The notes below the pieces were generated by a model. That model worked only from the letters and a program-made list of their open reading frames with translations, was not told the origin of the DNA and ran no database searches. From Aequorivita sp. (GTDB taxonomy: Bacteria > Bacteroidota > Bacteroidia > Flavobacteriales > Flavobacteriaceae): a stretch of DNA of 44,786 nucleotides. Positions 36,501 through 43,970 of this stretch are shown piece by piece. The stretch's first letter is position 1, and each line of letters opens with the position of its first letter. The translations under genes and the position numbers were made by a program. Location: the NCBI GenBank assembly GCA_002715485.1, contig PAZL01000004.1, positions 12,087-56,872 of the forward strand, read 5' to 3'.

Positions 36501-36918
36501 AGGGAACGGGTTGCAGTTCGGTAGCTTTTTGATCAATGCTTGCTGCAAGCAATTCACTTTCGCGTTGGTTTTGGTTAAGCTGAATTACGTTGAGCAGTTT
36601 ATCATTCACCTGTGGAAAATGGCTTCCGATAATTTTAGATGCCTGCGTATAATCTATACCTTTTTGAAGTTTGAAAAGTTTCGCAAGCGGAAAAGCGATA
36701 AATCGAACAAATAAGGCTAATTCCACAATTACAAAAGCCCAAAATAAAATACGTCTTCCCAACGGATTTAGCCAAAGAAAATACTCAACAAGCAACGTTA
36801 TCAACAAATACAATAGCCCGATTGCGAAGAAAAGGATTGCTCCTTTTATAAGCTCGTTGGTATAGTATTTCTTTATAAACTCCTCCAGTTTTTGCTGGAT
36901 GATGCTAAAAGTACTCAT
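33529..36918 (-). CDS. DUF4175 family large membrane protein
   Basis: The 1129-residue protein has three hydrophobic segments near the N-terminus (about 25-45, 52-75 and 152-170). A beta-rich extracytoplasmic region follows at about 185-480. A long Glu/Lys/Gln-rich coiled coil spans about 485-760. A Met/Gln-rich region with MQMQMSMSMGSG precedes a Gly/Glu/Asp/Asn low-complexity tract, and a final helical segment ends the protein. This matches the DUF4175 family of Bacteroidota. Its function is unknown; a structural or assembly role in the envelope is a guess. The gene is followed by ybeY with an 8-base overlap. Confidence 0.8.
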   Translation of the reverse strand: MSTFSIIQQKLEEFIKKYYTNELIKGAILFFAIGLLYLLITLLVEYFLWLNPLGRRILFWAFVIVELALFVRFIAFPLAKLFKLQKGIDYTQASKIIGSHFPQVNDKLLNVIQLNQNQRESELLAASIDQKATELQPVPFKSAVNFKRNAKYLKYAAIPVLIFILFSALGGMDIFSSSYKRVVHYDTAFEPPAPFSFIVMNDDLNAVENKPFTLKVRTHGTAIPENASINYEGETYYMQQTAPGLFEYTFQQPIESIDFSLKANKVSSREYTLDVVKTPSLLSFEMVLDYPSYTGKRDETLKSTGNATIPEGTRVKWNVATKNTDAVTLKTADTSFSFISKGENFNFERGVYNKLDYAITTSNDKLKDYENLAFTLNVVKDQFPEINVQSKQDSTIAQRVFFLGQISDDYGLTKLRLVYFPEGDEKQAKTQPLPLSKTNFDQFTYTFPGNLPLTEGVSYEYYFEVFDNDATHNYKSSKSGIYSFRKLTKEELEKEQLQNQQNAIKGLDKSLEEFKDQKQTLEELSRTQKEKNELNYNDKKKLENFLQRQKQQEEMMKNFSKEMKEELQNFQPENEEKDSFKEELEKRLEENEDRLKENEKLLEELEKLQDKIAKEELTEKLEKLSKQNKNQEKNLEQLLELTKRYYVEKKAEKLAEELFEMGEEQEKLADKPGDENTKEAQEELNKKFEDYKKEMDQLQKENEDLKKPLDIPQDKPSEQQIDEEQQKATDKLKQQKPKDAGENQKKAGQKMKQMSKAMQMQMKSGQMESIEEDAKMLRQIVDNLVVFSFQQEDLMEIFKKIEYGNPIFGKKLNVQNDLKTNFEHIDDSIFALSLRQPMIGTQINTSLTEIQYNIDKSLERLAQNQSRQGIGNQQYTITGANDLAVMLSEILSNMQMQMSMSMGSGSGKGTPSPGSGSSGGFQLPDIIKKQESLSEKMKEGMNKGKKGSKGEGEGEGDGDGSGDGNGENGENGRDGKNGNEKGDNKDGNGNSEELNGELFEIFKQQQDLRNQLQNRLSKEGLNGKGGDLLKKMEGIEQQLLDKGFNQNTLQQMLNLKYELLKLDKADLEQGQENRRESQTNKRNFRNNVQLAPDDIKKYFNTTEILNREALPLQQDYKNKVQEYFKEKND

Positions 36919-37047
36919 AGATATTATTCCTTCTTTTGAAAACTTCTAAAATACAATAATATTTTGTGCTAACCACGCCGCAAATATTGCTCCAAAAAAA
37001 AGAAAAACCGCGCTCTCCAATAACTTTAAAATGCGCTTTCAGAATTG

Positions 37048-37055
37048 TACCTTTG
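37048..37055 (+). promoter_or_regulatory. gltX -7 promoter element
   Basis: TACCTTTG matches TAnnTTTG, 25 bases before the ATG at 37081. TTTA lies 19 bases upstream as a weak -33. Confidence 0.55.
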
Positions 37056-37080
37056 CCACTTCACAAAAAGAATGCAGATT

Positions 37081-38598
37081 ATGTCTCAAAAAGTTAGGGT
37101 TCGTTTTGCCCCCAGTCCCACAGGTCCTTTACACATAGGTGGTGTTCGCACGGCTTTATTTAATTATTTATTTGCCAAAAAACATGGCGGTGATTTTCTA
37201 TTAAGAATTGAAGATACAGATCAAACCCGTTACGTGGAAGGCGCCGAGACATACATTATTGAAGCTTTAAATTGGCTAAACATTCCTTTTGATGAAGGTC
37301 CTGGCAAAGAAAAAGATTGCGGGCCATACCGTCAAAGCGAGCGTAAAAATCTCTATAAACAATATGCAGATGCCTTAATAGAATCTGGGAATGCCTATTA
37401 CGCATTTGATACTGCCGAAGAGCTTGACGCACACCGAAAAGACCATGAAGCAAAGGGAAAGACTTTTATATACAATTGGCATAACCGTTTAAAGCTGAAA
37501 AATTCCCTAGTTTTTTCTGCGGAAGAAACACAGCGTAAAATAGACAATGGTGAAGAATATGTAATCCGTTTTAAATCCCCAGAGAACGAAACCCTTCAAT
37601 TAAACGATATCATCCGCGGCGAAATGCAGGTGGAAACAAGCATTCTCGACGATAAGGTTCTCTTCAAAAGCGATGGGATGCCAACCTATCATTTGGCAAA
37701 TATTGTGGACGACCATTTAATGAAAATAACACATGTTATTCGCGGTGAAGAGTGGTTACCATCCTTAGCGCTGCACGTTTTATTGTATCGCGCTTTTGGG
37801 TGGGAAGCGCCAAAATTCGCACATTTACCGTTGATTTTGAAACCAACCGGCAACGGGAAACTCAGCAAGCGCGATGGCGATAAAATGGGCTTTCCCGTAT
37901 TTCCACTTCAATGGAAAACTGCTGATGGCGAAGAATTTTCAGGCTATCGCGAAGATGGTTACTTACCCGAAGCCGTTGTGAATATGCTTGCATTTTTGGG
38001 TTGGAACCCAGGAACGGAACAAGAAATTTTCAATTTGGAGGAATTGGTGGAAGCTTTTGAATTGGAAAGGGTTCACAAAGCGGGCGCAAAATTTGATCCC
38101 GAAAAAACAAAATGGTTTCAACATCAATATTTGCAAAAGGTTGATGATGAAATATTAGCAAAGGATTTTGAGGATTATTTAGGAGAAAAAAATGTTTCTA
38201 CAGCACTCAACCTAACAAAAATCGTTACTCTTTTAAAAGAGCGAGCAACTTTTGTTAGCGATCTTTGGGAACAGGGAAGTTTCTTTTTTGAAGCACCTGA
38301 TAGTTACGATGCAAAAGCGGCTGATAAAGCTTTTAAGACAGAAACCCCGGAATTGCTTCAAAAAGTGGTTTCAATTATAAATGCTACGGAAGACTTTTCT
38401 GCAGAAAACCTTTCAGAAAAAGTAAAAGGATGGATTACTGCGGAAAATATAGGTTTCGGAAAAGTGATGATGCCACTAAGATTGGCACTCGTAGGCGAAA
38501 TGAAAGGGCCGGATGTTTTTGATATTCTTTCAATTTTAGGGAAAGATGAAAGTATTTCCCGAATTGAAAAAGCGATGCACTTTATAGATCAAAAATAA
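37081..38598 (+). CDS. gltX: glutamate--tRNA ligase
   Basis: The class I aminoacyl-tRNA synthetase charges tRNA-Glu. Seen are VRFAPSPTGPLHIGGVRTALFNYLFA (HIGH motif as HIGG), RIEDTDQTR, HVIRGEEWLPS, LPLILKPTGNGKLSKRDGD (KMSKS motif as KLSKR) and an anticodon-binding C-terminal half. I start at the ATG at 37081 (MSQKVRVRF). An ATG at 37072 and a TTG at 37045 are also in frame, but the TTG lies before the -7 element. The protein is about 505 residues. Its end overlaps the convergent outer-membrane gene by 10 bases. Confidence 0.96.
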   Translation: MSQKVRVRFAPSPTGPLHIGGVRTALFNYLFAKKHGGDFLLRIEDTDQTRYVEGAETYIIEALNWLNIPFDEGPGKEKDCGPYRQSERKNLYKQYADALIESGNAYYAFDTAEELDAHRKDHEAKGKTFIYNWHNRLKLKNSLVFSAEETQRKIDNGEEYVIRFKSPENETLQLNDIIRGEMQVETSILDDKVLFKSDGMPTYHLANIVDDHLMKITHVIRGEEWLPSLALHVLLYRAFGWEAPKFAHLPLILKPTGNGKLSKRDGDKMGFPVFPLQWKTADGEEFSGYREDGYLPEAVVNMLAFLGWNPGTEQEIFNLEELVEAFELERVHKAGAKFDPEKTKWFQHQYLQKVDDEILAKDFEDYLGEKNVSTALNLTKIVTLLKERATFVSDLWEQGSFFFEAPDSYDAKAADKAFKTETPELLQKVVSIINATEDFSAENLSEKVKGWITAENIGFGKVMMPLRLALVGEMKGPDVFDILSILGKDESISRIEKAMHFIDQK

Positions 38599-39245
38599 AT
38601 AACGGCCATCAAAACGATTGTGGAACTGTTTCCTTTAAAATCTTCATTTTCCAAACCTCTATCATTCAATTTTCCCAGTATATTGGTTACTCCGTACTGA
38701 TACTGTGCGCTTACGCGAAAGTGTTCCAAACCAGCTGTAAGCCCTCCAGCAAGACGTACATTAAATTGTGAAATATCCTGAATATCCTTTGCTTTAAGCG
38801 AATTGTAGCCCGTGAGTGTATAGTTTTCATATTTATCATCATCAAGCTTCATCTTGCCTGTTATATCGAAAAGAGGACCGAATTCAAGACTCAAATGTTT
38901 AACGATAATGTTATAACTTCCAAGAAAATTAAGCTGTACGCCCTGAATGGTGTAGCCTATATTTTCGGTATTGCCCAACAGCCCTCGACCTTCCACTCCC
39001 ACCGATGCACTTTGAAAGTTAAGTCCATAAATTAAGTCGAAATCATTTCTGAAAGCACCACGTGTTGTGAAACCAGCTGTAAATCCCTCTTTTTGCTGGG
39101 TTACCAAATCGTCTGTTATAATATCAAAAAAAGTGATTCCGCCCTGTATTCCAAGGAAATTGTAACCATCATAATTGCGTTGGCCATAGCTTTGTTGAAG
39201 TGCGAAAAGAAAAAGTGTAGCAAAAATTATTTTTTTTAGACTCAT
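38589..39245 (-). CDS. outer membrane beta-barrel protein (PorT-like)
   Basis: The 218-residue protein has a signal peptide (1-21, ending SYG) and the alternating beta-strand pattern of a small outer-membrane barrel. Strands are rich in aromatic residues, and the chain ends in a terminal Phe (VLMAVIYF). It resembles the PorT/OMP_b-brl family common in Bacteroidota, some members of which help type IX secretion. I cannot assign it to PorT itself. It is encoded convergently with gltX, overlapping its 3' end by 10 bases. Confidence 0.75.
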   Translation of the reverse strand: MSLKKIIFATLFLFALQQSYGQRNYDGYNFLGIQGGITFFDIITDDLVTQQKEGFTAGFTTRGAFRNDFDLIYGLNFQSASVGVEGRGLLGNTENIGYTIQGVQLNFLGSYNIIVKHLSLEFGPLFDITGKMKLDDDKYENYTLTGYNSLKAKDIQDISQFNVRLAGGLTAGLEHFRVSAQYQYGVTNILGKLNDRGLENEDFKGNSSTIVLMAVIYF

Positions 39246-39281
39246 AGCTGGGGATATGTTTTAGGGGCGTGAAAATAGCTT

Positions 39282-39289
39282 TAATTTTG
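39282..39289 (+). promoter_or_regulatory. -7 element of the SPFH gene
   Basis: TAATTTTG matches TAnnTTTG, 40 bases before the ATG at 39330. A TTTT lies 19 bases upstream. Confidence 0.5.
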
Positions 39290-39329
39290 TATCTTCCACA
39301 AGATATAATCATTAAATATTTTAAAAATT

Positions 39330-40322
39330 ATGGGCGGATTTATTTTAGTGCCAGTGCTGATTGTTGGTTTATTCATATTATTGGCAAGTTTTTTTACCGT
39401 AAAGCAGCAGACTGCGGCAATAGTAGAACGTTTTGGAAAGTTTCAAAGTATACGAAATTCAGGTTTACAGTTAAAAATACCCTTAATTGATCGTATTGCA
39501 GGACGAATTAACTTGAAAATTCAGCAATTGGATGTAATTGTTGAGACCAAAACAAAGGATGATGTTTTTGTACGATTAAAAATTTCGGTACAATTCCAAG
39601 TTTTAAAATTGAAGGTATACGATGCCTTTTACAAACTTGAAAATCCGCACGACCAGATAACCTCCTATGTTTTTGATGTGGTACGGGCCGAAGTTCCAAA
39701 GATGAAACTGGACGATGTGTTTGAAAGAAAAGACGATATTGCCATAGCCGTCAAAGCTGAATTGAATGAAGCGATGAGCGAATATGGTTATGATATTATC
39801 AAAACACTGGTAACGGATATTGATCCCGATATTCAAGTGAAAGCAGCAATGAACCGAATAAACGCTGCAGAAAGAGAAAAAGTAGCTGCTGAATACGAAG
39901 CAGAAGCTGAACGAATTAAAATTGTAGCAAAAGCCCGTGCAGAAGCTGAAAGCAAACGTTTACAGGGGCAGGGTATTGCAGACCAGCGTCGTGAAATTGC
40001 CCGCGGTCTCGAAGAAAGTGTTGATGTATTGAACAATGTGGGTATCAACTCACAGGAAGCCTCGGCTTTGATTGTAGTTACGCAACATTATGATACGCTG
40101 CAATCCATCGGCGAGGAAACAAATACTAATCTTATTCTTTTACCAAACTCTCCACAGGCAGGCAGTGATATGCTCAACAATATGATTGCTTCTTTTGTAG
40201 CTAGCAACCAAATTGGCGAACAGATGAAAAAACAAAATGAAGAAAAAGGGATTGTGTCAAAAAAGAGGCCGAAGCGACAAGCACCGCCACGCCCAGAAGA
40301 AGGTGAAGATTTGAATTATTAA
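39330..40322 (+). CDS. SPFH/band 7 domain membrane protein
   Basis: The 330-residue protein starts with a membrane helix (about 5-23). The SPFH (stomatin/prohibitin/flotillin/HflK) domain covers about 24-200, with TVKQQTAAIVERFGKF and IPLIDRIAGRINLKIQQLDV. A helical Ala/Glu-rich tail with RINAAEREKVAAEYEAEAER follows, giving the usual oligomerisation coil. Members scaffold membrane domains or regulate FtsH-type proteases. The C-terminus is a basic Pro-rich tail. A TAATTTTG element precedes it and a strong terminator follows, so it is a single-gene unit. Confidence 0.9.
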   Translation: MGGFILVPVLIVGLFILLASFFTVKQQTAAIVERFGKFQSIRNSGLQLKIPLIDRIAGRINLKIQQLDVIVETKTKDDVFVRLKISVQFQVLKLKVYDAFYKLENPHDQITSYVFDVVRAEVPKMKLDDVFERKDDIAIAVKAELNEAMSEYGYDIIKTLVTDIDPDIQVKAAMNRINAAEREKVAAEYEAEAERIKIVAKARAEAESKRLQGQGIADQRREIARGLEESVDVLNNVGINSQEASALIVVTQHYDTLQSIGEETNTNLILLPNSPQAGSDMLNNMIASFVASNQIGEQMKKQNEEKGIVSKKRPKRQAPPRPEEGEDLNY

Positions 40323-40335
40323 TAAATAATAACTT

Positions 40336-40379
40336 AAAACAAAACCGCCCTCTGAATATTCAGGGGGCGGTTTTGTTTT
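40336..40379. terminator. strong bidirectional hairpin terminator
   Basis: AAAACAAAACCGCCC pairs with GGGCGGTTTTGTTTT. The stem continues through the palindrome CTGAATATTCAG, giving a long near-perfect hairpin. It serves the SPFH gene (plus) and the YtxH-holin cassette (minus). Confidence 0.92.
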
Positions 40380-40402
40380 GTATAATTTAATGTTTAAGGA
40401 TT

Positions 40403-40654
40403 CTAATCATCATCATAATCCTTTTTCTTTACGGGCTTGATTCCAATAAGCTTGTCTACAACTTTCAGCACAAATGCTTTTTTTATTATTGAACCCAGAG
40501 TACCTGCAATTAGGTTAATAGGGGAAAAGGTTTCATTTATAGTTTCCTTACTTTGGTTTAAACCCAGTTTTACTTCTTCAAGATCAATCTGAGACTTAAG
40601 CCTAAGATATTTCAAATCTCTATCTATTTCTTCAAAAGTAGTATATCGCTTCAT
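40403..40654 (-). CDS. small DUF6327-like protein
   Basis: The 83-residue protein has an acidic/basic helical start (KRYTTFEEIDRDLKYLRLKSQIDLEEV) and a hydrophobic stretch near LIAGTLGSIIKKAFVLKVVDKLIG, then a Lys/Asp tail. It resembles the small DUF6327 family. It is the third gene of a cassette that starts with a YtxH protein and a holin-like protein. Its function is unknown. Confidence 0.7.
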   Translation of the reverse strand: MKRYTTFEEIDRDLKYLRLKSQIDLEEVKLGLNQSKETINETFSPINLIAGTLGSIIKKAFVLKVVDKLIGIKPVKKKDYDDD

Positions 40655-40659
40655 AAATA

Positions 40660-41106
40660 TTAATTTGAATTTTTTTCATTTTGAATTCTCTCTTCAGAAA
40701 GCGTTTGTTGATATTCGTTTAATTCATTTTCGGTAGCAACTTTAGGATCCAAATCATCTTCATCATACAACAAACCTGAAAATTTGTGCAACATATTGCG
40801 CTGTATTATTTTTCTTCCGAAGATGAACATAAATATAAGAATAATACCGTAAAATGCACCTATCAATAGAAATCCAACATATACGTGCTCAAAAAAAGTT
40901 CCTAACCAGAAGGCTGCGCCTATTGAAAGAAATAAAAATACAAACAAAAAAAGACTGCCGTAAACTAATAGGTTTACCAAAGACACCGCACCCTTCATAG
41001 TAGATTTAAAGAGGCGGAGTTTGTAATACTCCGCCATGCTTGCACTATAATCTTCTATTCTATCGGTTACTTGATGGAGGCTTTCTTTTAGGCTACTAAA
41101 TGCCAT
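40660..41106 (-). CDS. phage holin family / DUF1469-like membrane protein
   Basis: The 148-residue protein begins with a helical stretch (FSSLKESLHQVTDRIEDYSASMAEYYKLRLFKS), followed by two adjacent membrane helices at about 43-70 and 75-98. The tail is hydrophilic. The layout matches the Bacteroidota 'phage holin family' (Holin-X, Actinobacteria type) proteins, which are chromosomal and not of phage origin. It lies 5 bases from the third cassette gene and 1 base from ytxH. Confidence 0.8.
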   Translation of the reverse strand: MAFSSLKESLHQVTDRIEDYSASMAEYYKLRLFKSTMKGAVSLVNLLVYGSLFLFVFLFLSIGAAFWLGTFFEHVYVGFLLIGAFYGIILIFMFIFGRKIIQRNMLHKFSGLLYDEDDLDPKVATENELNEYQQTLSEERIQNEKNSN

Positions 41107-41107
41107 A

Positions 41108-41485
41108 TTACGAAGTTACTTTTTTTGCTGTGGCTTTCGCTTTATTTGTCTGAGCGTCTATCTGTAATTTAGCATTCTGTTTTCTTAAGGCTTCAAGTTT
41201 ATCTTCCATTGCTAAAAGAATATCATCAGCCTTATAGCTTGCAGAGGATAAAGTTTCATTAAGCTTGTGCTCAAAACTAATTCTTGCACGCTGTGCCTTG
41301 TCGCTAAGCGTACTACTTGTTTCTTGAATTTGTTTGTTCAGTTTTTTTTGCGCTTTTCTAGCTTCTTTGTTAAGTTTATCTCTTGTTTTTGAGCCTTTGT
41401 CGGGCGCATAGAGAATTCCTATTCCAGCTCCAATAGCTGCTCCAGTTAATAATGCTAGTAACGTTTGACCTGTATTTGATGCCAT
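41108..41485 (-). CDS. YtxH domain-containing protein
   Basis: The 125-residue protein has one N-terminal membrane helix (LLALLTGAAIGAGIGILYAPDKG, giving GAAIGAGIGILYAPDKG), then a Lys/Ala/Glu coiled coil with KTRDKLNKEARKAQKKL. This is the YtxH family, often stress-inducible. It leads the YtxH-holin-DUF6327 cassette. Confidence 0.88.
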   Translation of the reverse strand: MASNTGQTLLALLTGAAIGAGIGILYAPDKGSKTRDKLNKEARKAQKKLNKQIQETSSTLSDKAQRARISFEHKLNETLSSASYKADDILLAMEDKLEALRKQNAKLQIDAQTNKAKATAKKVTS

Positions 41486-41652
41486 TATTCTATGTTTTAT
41501 TGGTTAATAATATCAAAGGTACGTATACACTTTCCGCATTGCTGTTAACAACCGGTTAATAGTTATTTTTCAATCTATAAAATTGTCTTAAAAAGATAAT
41601 ATTATAGCCAATTTCTCTTAAAAAAAGGAATATCTTTTAAAATAAATGTTAA
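41486..41652. other. intergenic region between glnS and ytxH
   Basis: This 167-base AT-rich gap holds the YtxH-side promoter element TACCTTTG (minus strand, 41514-41521), 28 bases before the ytxH ATG. No clear terminator for glnS is visible. Confidence 0.55.
41514..41521 (-). promoter_or_regulatory. ytxH -7 promoter element
   Basis: The minus strand reads TACCTTTG, an exact TAnnTTTG match, 28 bases before the ytxH ATG at 41485. It would drive the three-gene YtxH-holin-DUF6327 cassette. Confidence 0.5.
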
Positions 41653-43332
41653 TTATTCAGCCAATTTAGCCCAAGAGTCGCGTAAGGGAACCGTACGGTT
41701 AAACACAATTTTATCTGAAGTAGAATCCCTATCCACTACGAAATATCCCAATCGCTGAAACTGAAACTTATCTTCGGGGTTTGCTTCTTTAATACTCGGT
41801 TCAGCATATCCTGTTATTATCTCCAAAGAATTGGGGTTAATGAATTCCATAAAATCCTTTTCTTTGTTGGTATCTGGTGAAGCTTCTGTAAAAAGACGGT
41901 CGTAAAGACGAACTTCCACAGGCAATGCGTGCTCTGCGGATACCCAATGAAGTGTTCCCTTTACTTTTCGTAATGATGCTTCTGAGCCGCTACCACTTTT
42001 ACTATCGGGATCATAAGTACAATGTATTTCAGTAATATTTCCTACAGAATCTTTTACTACACTTTCGCCTTTAATGATATAGGCATTCTTTAAACGAACC
42101 TCTTTTCCAAGGGTTAAACGGAAAAACTTACGGTTTGCTTCTTCAAGAAAATCATCCCTTTCAATTAAAAGTTCTTTTGAAAAAGGAACTTCGCGACTTC
42201 CGGCAGTTTCATCCTCAGGGTTGTTTTCGGCCTCTAACCATTCGGTTTTTCCTTCAGGATAATTATCAATAATCAATTTTACAGGATCTAAAACAACCAT
42301 GATCCGTGGTGCTTTTTTATTGAGATCTTCCCGCACGTTAAATTCCAAATGCGAAACATCTATAAGGTTTTCACGTTTTCCCACGCCTATGCTATCTGCA
42401 AAATTTTTAATTGACTCTGGAGTATAACCTCTTCGGCGTAGGCCTGAAATAGTTGGCATACGAGGGTCATCCCAACCCGTAACAATACCATTACTTACCA
42501 ATTGGGCAAGTTTTCGTTTGCTGACTACGGTATGGCTTAGGTTCCTACGGGCAAATTCGCGCTGTTTGGGGCGTAATTTTTCAGAATCGTACACTTGGTC
42601 CAAAAACCAATCGTAAAGCTCTCTGTGTGGCAGAAATTCAAGTGTACAGAAAGAATGTGATACTTGTTCAATATAATCACTCTCTCCGTGGGTCCAATCG
42701 TACATTGGAAAGATTTTCCAATCGGTTCCGGTGCGGTGGTGATGCTTGTTAATGGTTCGGTACATAACTGGGTCACGCATCAACATATTTGGTGATTCCA
42801 TATTTATCTTGGCACGAAGTACGTGCTCGCCTTCTTTGGTTTCACCATTTTTCATTTTTTCCAGTAAATCAAGGTTTTCTTCGACCGAACGATCTCTGAA
42901 GGGACTTGGTGTTCCGGGAGTGTTTGGAGTTCCTTTTTGTTCAGCAATGGCTTCAGAAGTTTGGGAATCAACATACGCTTTCCCGTCCTTGACCATCTGT
43001 ACAGCCCAATCGTACAATTGCTGAAAATAATCTGAAGCATAACATTCCGTAGCCCATTCATAACCCAACCAAGAGATATCTCTCTTAATGGCATCCACAA
43101 ATTCCTGTTCTTCCTTTGCGGGGTTTGTATCGTCAAAACGAAGGTTTACTGGAGCATTATATCTTTCCCCTAAACCAAAATTTAAACATATTGAAGACGC
43201 GTGGCCAATGTGAAGATAGCCATTGGGCTCTGGCGGAAAACGAAAACACAATTCTTCTTTTTTATAGCCTTTGGAAAGGTCTTCTTCAATGATGTGTTCA
43301 ATAAAATTTAGCGGCGCGGCTTCTTTGTCCAT
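41653..43332 (-). CDS. glnS: glutamine--tRNA ligase
   Basis: The 559-residue class I synthetase charges tRNA-Gln. Seen are CFRFPPEPNGYLHIGHASSICLNFG (HIGH motif), RFDDTNPAKEEQEFVDAIKRD, EFARRNLSHTVVSKRKLAQLV (KMSKS motif as VSKRK) and the C-terminal beta-barrel anticodon domain with VRLKNAYIIKGE. It is full length. A TACCTTTG element lies at 43355-43362 on the minus strand, 22 bases before the ATG. Having GlnRS means that the direct route for Gln-tRNA is present. Confidence 0.97.
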   Translation of the reverse strand: MDKEAAPLNFIEHIIEEDLSKGYKKEELCFRFPPEPNGYLHIGHASSICLNFGLGERYNAPVNLRFDDTNPAKEEQEFVDAIKRDISWLGYEWATECYASDYFQQLYDWAVQMVKDGKAYVDSQTSEAIAEQKGTPNTPGTPSPFRDRSVEENLDLLEKMKNGETKEGEHVLRAKINMESPNMLMRDPVMYRTINKHHHRTGTDWKIFPMYDWTHGESDYIEQVSHSFCTLEFLPHRELYDWFLDQVYDSEKLRPKQREFARRNLSHTVVSKRKLAQLVSNGIVTGWDDPRMPTISGLRRRGYTPESIKNFADSIGVGKRENLIDVSHLEFNVREDLNKKAPRIMVVLDPVKLIIDNYPEGKTEWLEAENNPEDETAGSREVPFSKELLIERDDFLEEANRKFFRLTLGKEVRLKNAYIIKGESVVKDSVGNITEIHCTYDPDSKSGSGSEASLRKVKGTLHWVSAEHALPVEVRLYDRLFTEASPDTNKEKDFMEFINPNSLEIITGYAEPSIKEANPEDKFQFQRLGYFVVDRDSTSDKIVFNRTVPLRDSWAKLAE

Positions 43333-43354
43333 ATAGTTAATTTTTTAAGCGGTA

Positions 43355-43362
43355 CAAAGGTA
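43355..43362 (-). promoter_or_regulatory. glnS -7 promoter element
   Basis: The minus strand reads TACCTTTG, an exact TAnnTTTG match, 22 bases before the glnS ATG. Confidence 0.55.
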
Positions 43363-43429
43363 ACTAATTAAGTGAAAAAGAAGTTGGCTAAAAATAGGTT
43401 TCAACTGCGCTCAACTGGACATTCTCATT

Positions 43430-43437
43430 TATATTTG
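43430..43437 (+). promoter_or_regulatory. folB -7 promoter element
   Basis: TATATTTG matches TAnnTTTG, 14 bases before the folB ATG at 43452. It is divergent from glnS. Confidence 0.5.
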
Positions 43438-43451
43438 CCAAAAGAATCTGT

Positions 43452-43808
43452 ATGGGGACCATTCGTTTAAAAAATATAAAGATTTATGCCTTTCACGGTT
43501 GTTTGATAGAGGAAGGACAAATAGGCTCTGATTATTTGGTAAACCTTTCGGTAAAAGCAGATTTGAAAAACGCTTCAAATACTGACGAGCTTGCTGATAC
43601 AGTGGATTATGTGTTGTTGCAACAAATTGTCCGGGAAGAAATGGCGATGCGCGCAAAGCTTTTGGAACACGTGGCAAAGCGCATAATTGATTCAATTTTT
43701 TTGAAAATTGAAATGGTAAAAGAAGTAAAAGTTACCGTTGCCAAAAGAAATCCACCCATTGGTGGCGATGTGGCAGAAGTGAGCGTAACGATGAAAAGGA
43801 AAAGGTAA
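43452..43808 (+). CDS. folB: dihydroneopterin aldolase
   Basis: The 118-residue enzyme converts 7,8-dihydroneopterin to 6-hydroxymethyl-dihydropterin plus glycolaldehyde in folate synthesis. Seen are RLKNIKIYAFHGCLIEEGQIGSDYLVNL at the start (YAFHGCLIEE), TVDYVLLQQIV and KVTVAKRNPPIGGDVAEVSVT at the end (KRNPPI). The length is normal for FolB. A TATATTTG element precedes it. It ends 57 bases before tRNA-Cys. Confidence 0.93.
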   Translation: MGTIRLKNIKIYAFHGCLIEEGQIGSDYLVNLSVKADLKNASNTDELADTVDYVLLQQIVREEMAMRAKLLEHVAKRIIDSIFLKIEMVKEVKVTVAKRNPPIGGDVAEVSVTMKRKR

Positions 43809-43845
43809 TTTGCCTTTTAAATAGGATTTTTAAGTTTAATTTTTT

Positions 43846-43853
43846 TACATTTG
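43846..43853 (+). promoter_or_regulatory. tRNA-Cys -7 promoter element
   Basis: TACATTTG matches TAnnTTTG, 12 bases before the first base of the tRNA, as expected for a stable RNA promoter. Confidence 0.5.
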
Positions 43854-43865
43854 CAACCCTAACAG

Positions 43866-43936
43866 GGTATCGTGGCCGAGTGGCTAGGCTCAGCTCTGCA
43901 AAAGCTGCTACAGCGGTTCGAATCCGCTCGATACCT
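43866..43936 (+). tRNA. tRNA-Cys (anticodon GCA)
   Basis: The acceptor stem pairs GGTATCG with CGATACC. The D arm is GCCGAGTGGCTAGGC. The anticodon stem CAGCT/AGCTG encloses the loop CTGCAAA with anticodon GCA. The T arm pairs GCGG with CCGC around TTCGAAT. The discriminator base is T, as usual for tRNA-Cys. CCA is not encoded. Confidence 0.96.
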
Positions 43937-43937
43937 C

Positions 43938-43970
43938 AAAAACCTTCAACTAAATGTTGGGGGTTTTTTT
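43938..43970. terminator. hairpin terminator after tRNA-Cys
   Basis: AAAAACCTTCAAC pairs with GTTGGGGGTTTTT, with two G-T pairs, around a five-base loop and followed by T residues. It ends the tRNA transcript and touches the stop codon of the convergent LysE gene at 43969. Confidence 0.85.

Noticed and set aside
37045-37080. TTG start for gltX
   Set aside because: The extension covers the -7 promoter element and is not part of the conserved GluRS N-terminus.
40660-41106. Prophage remnant from the holin-like gene
   Set aside because: No lysin, capsid, integrase or attachment sites are near, and chromosomal holin-family proteins are common in Bacteroidota.
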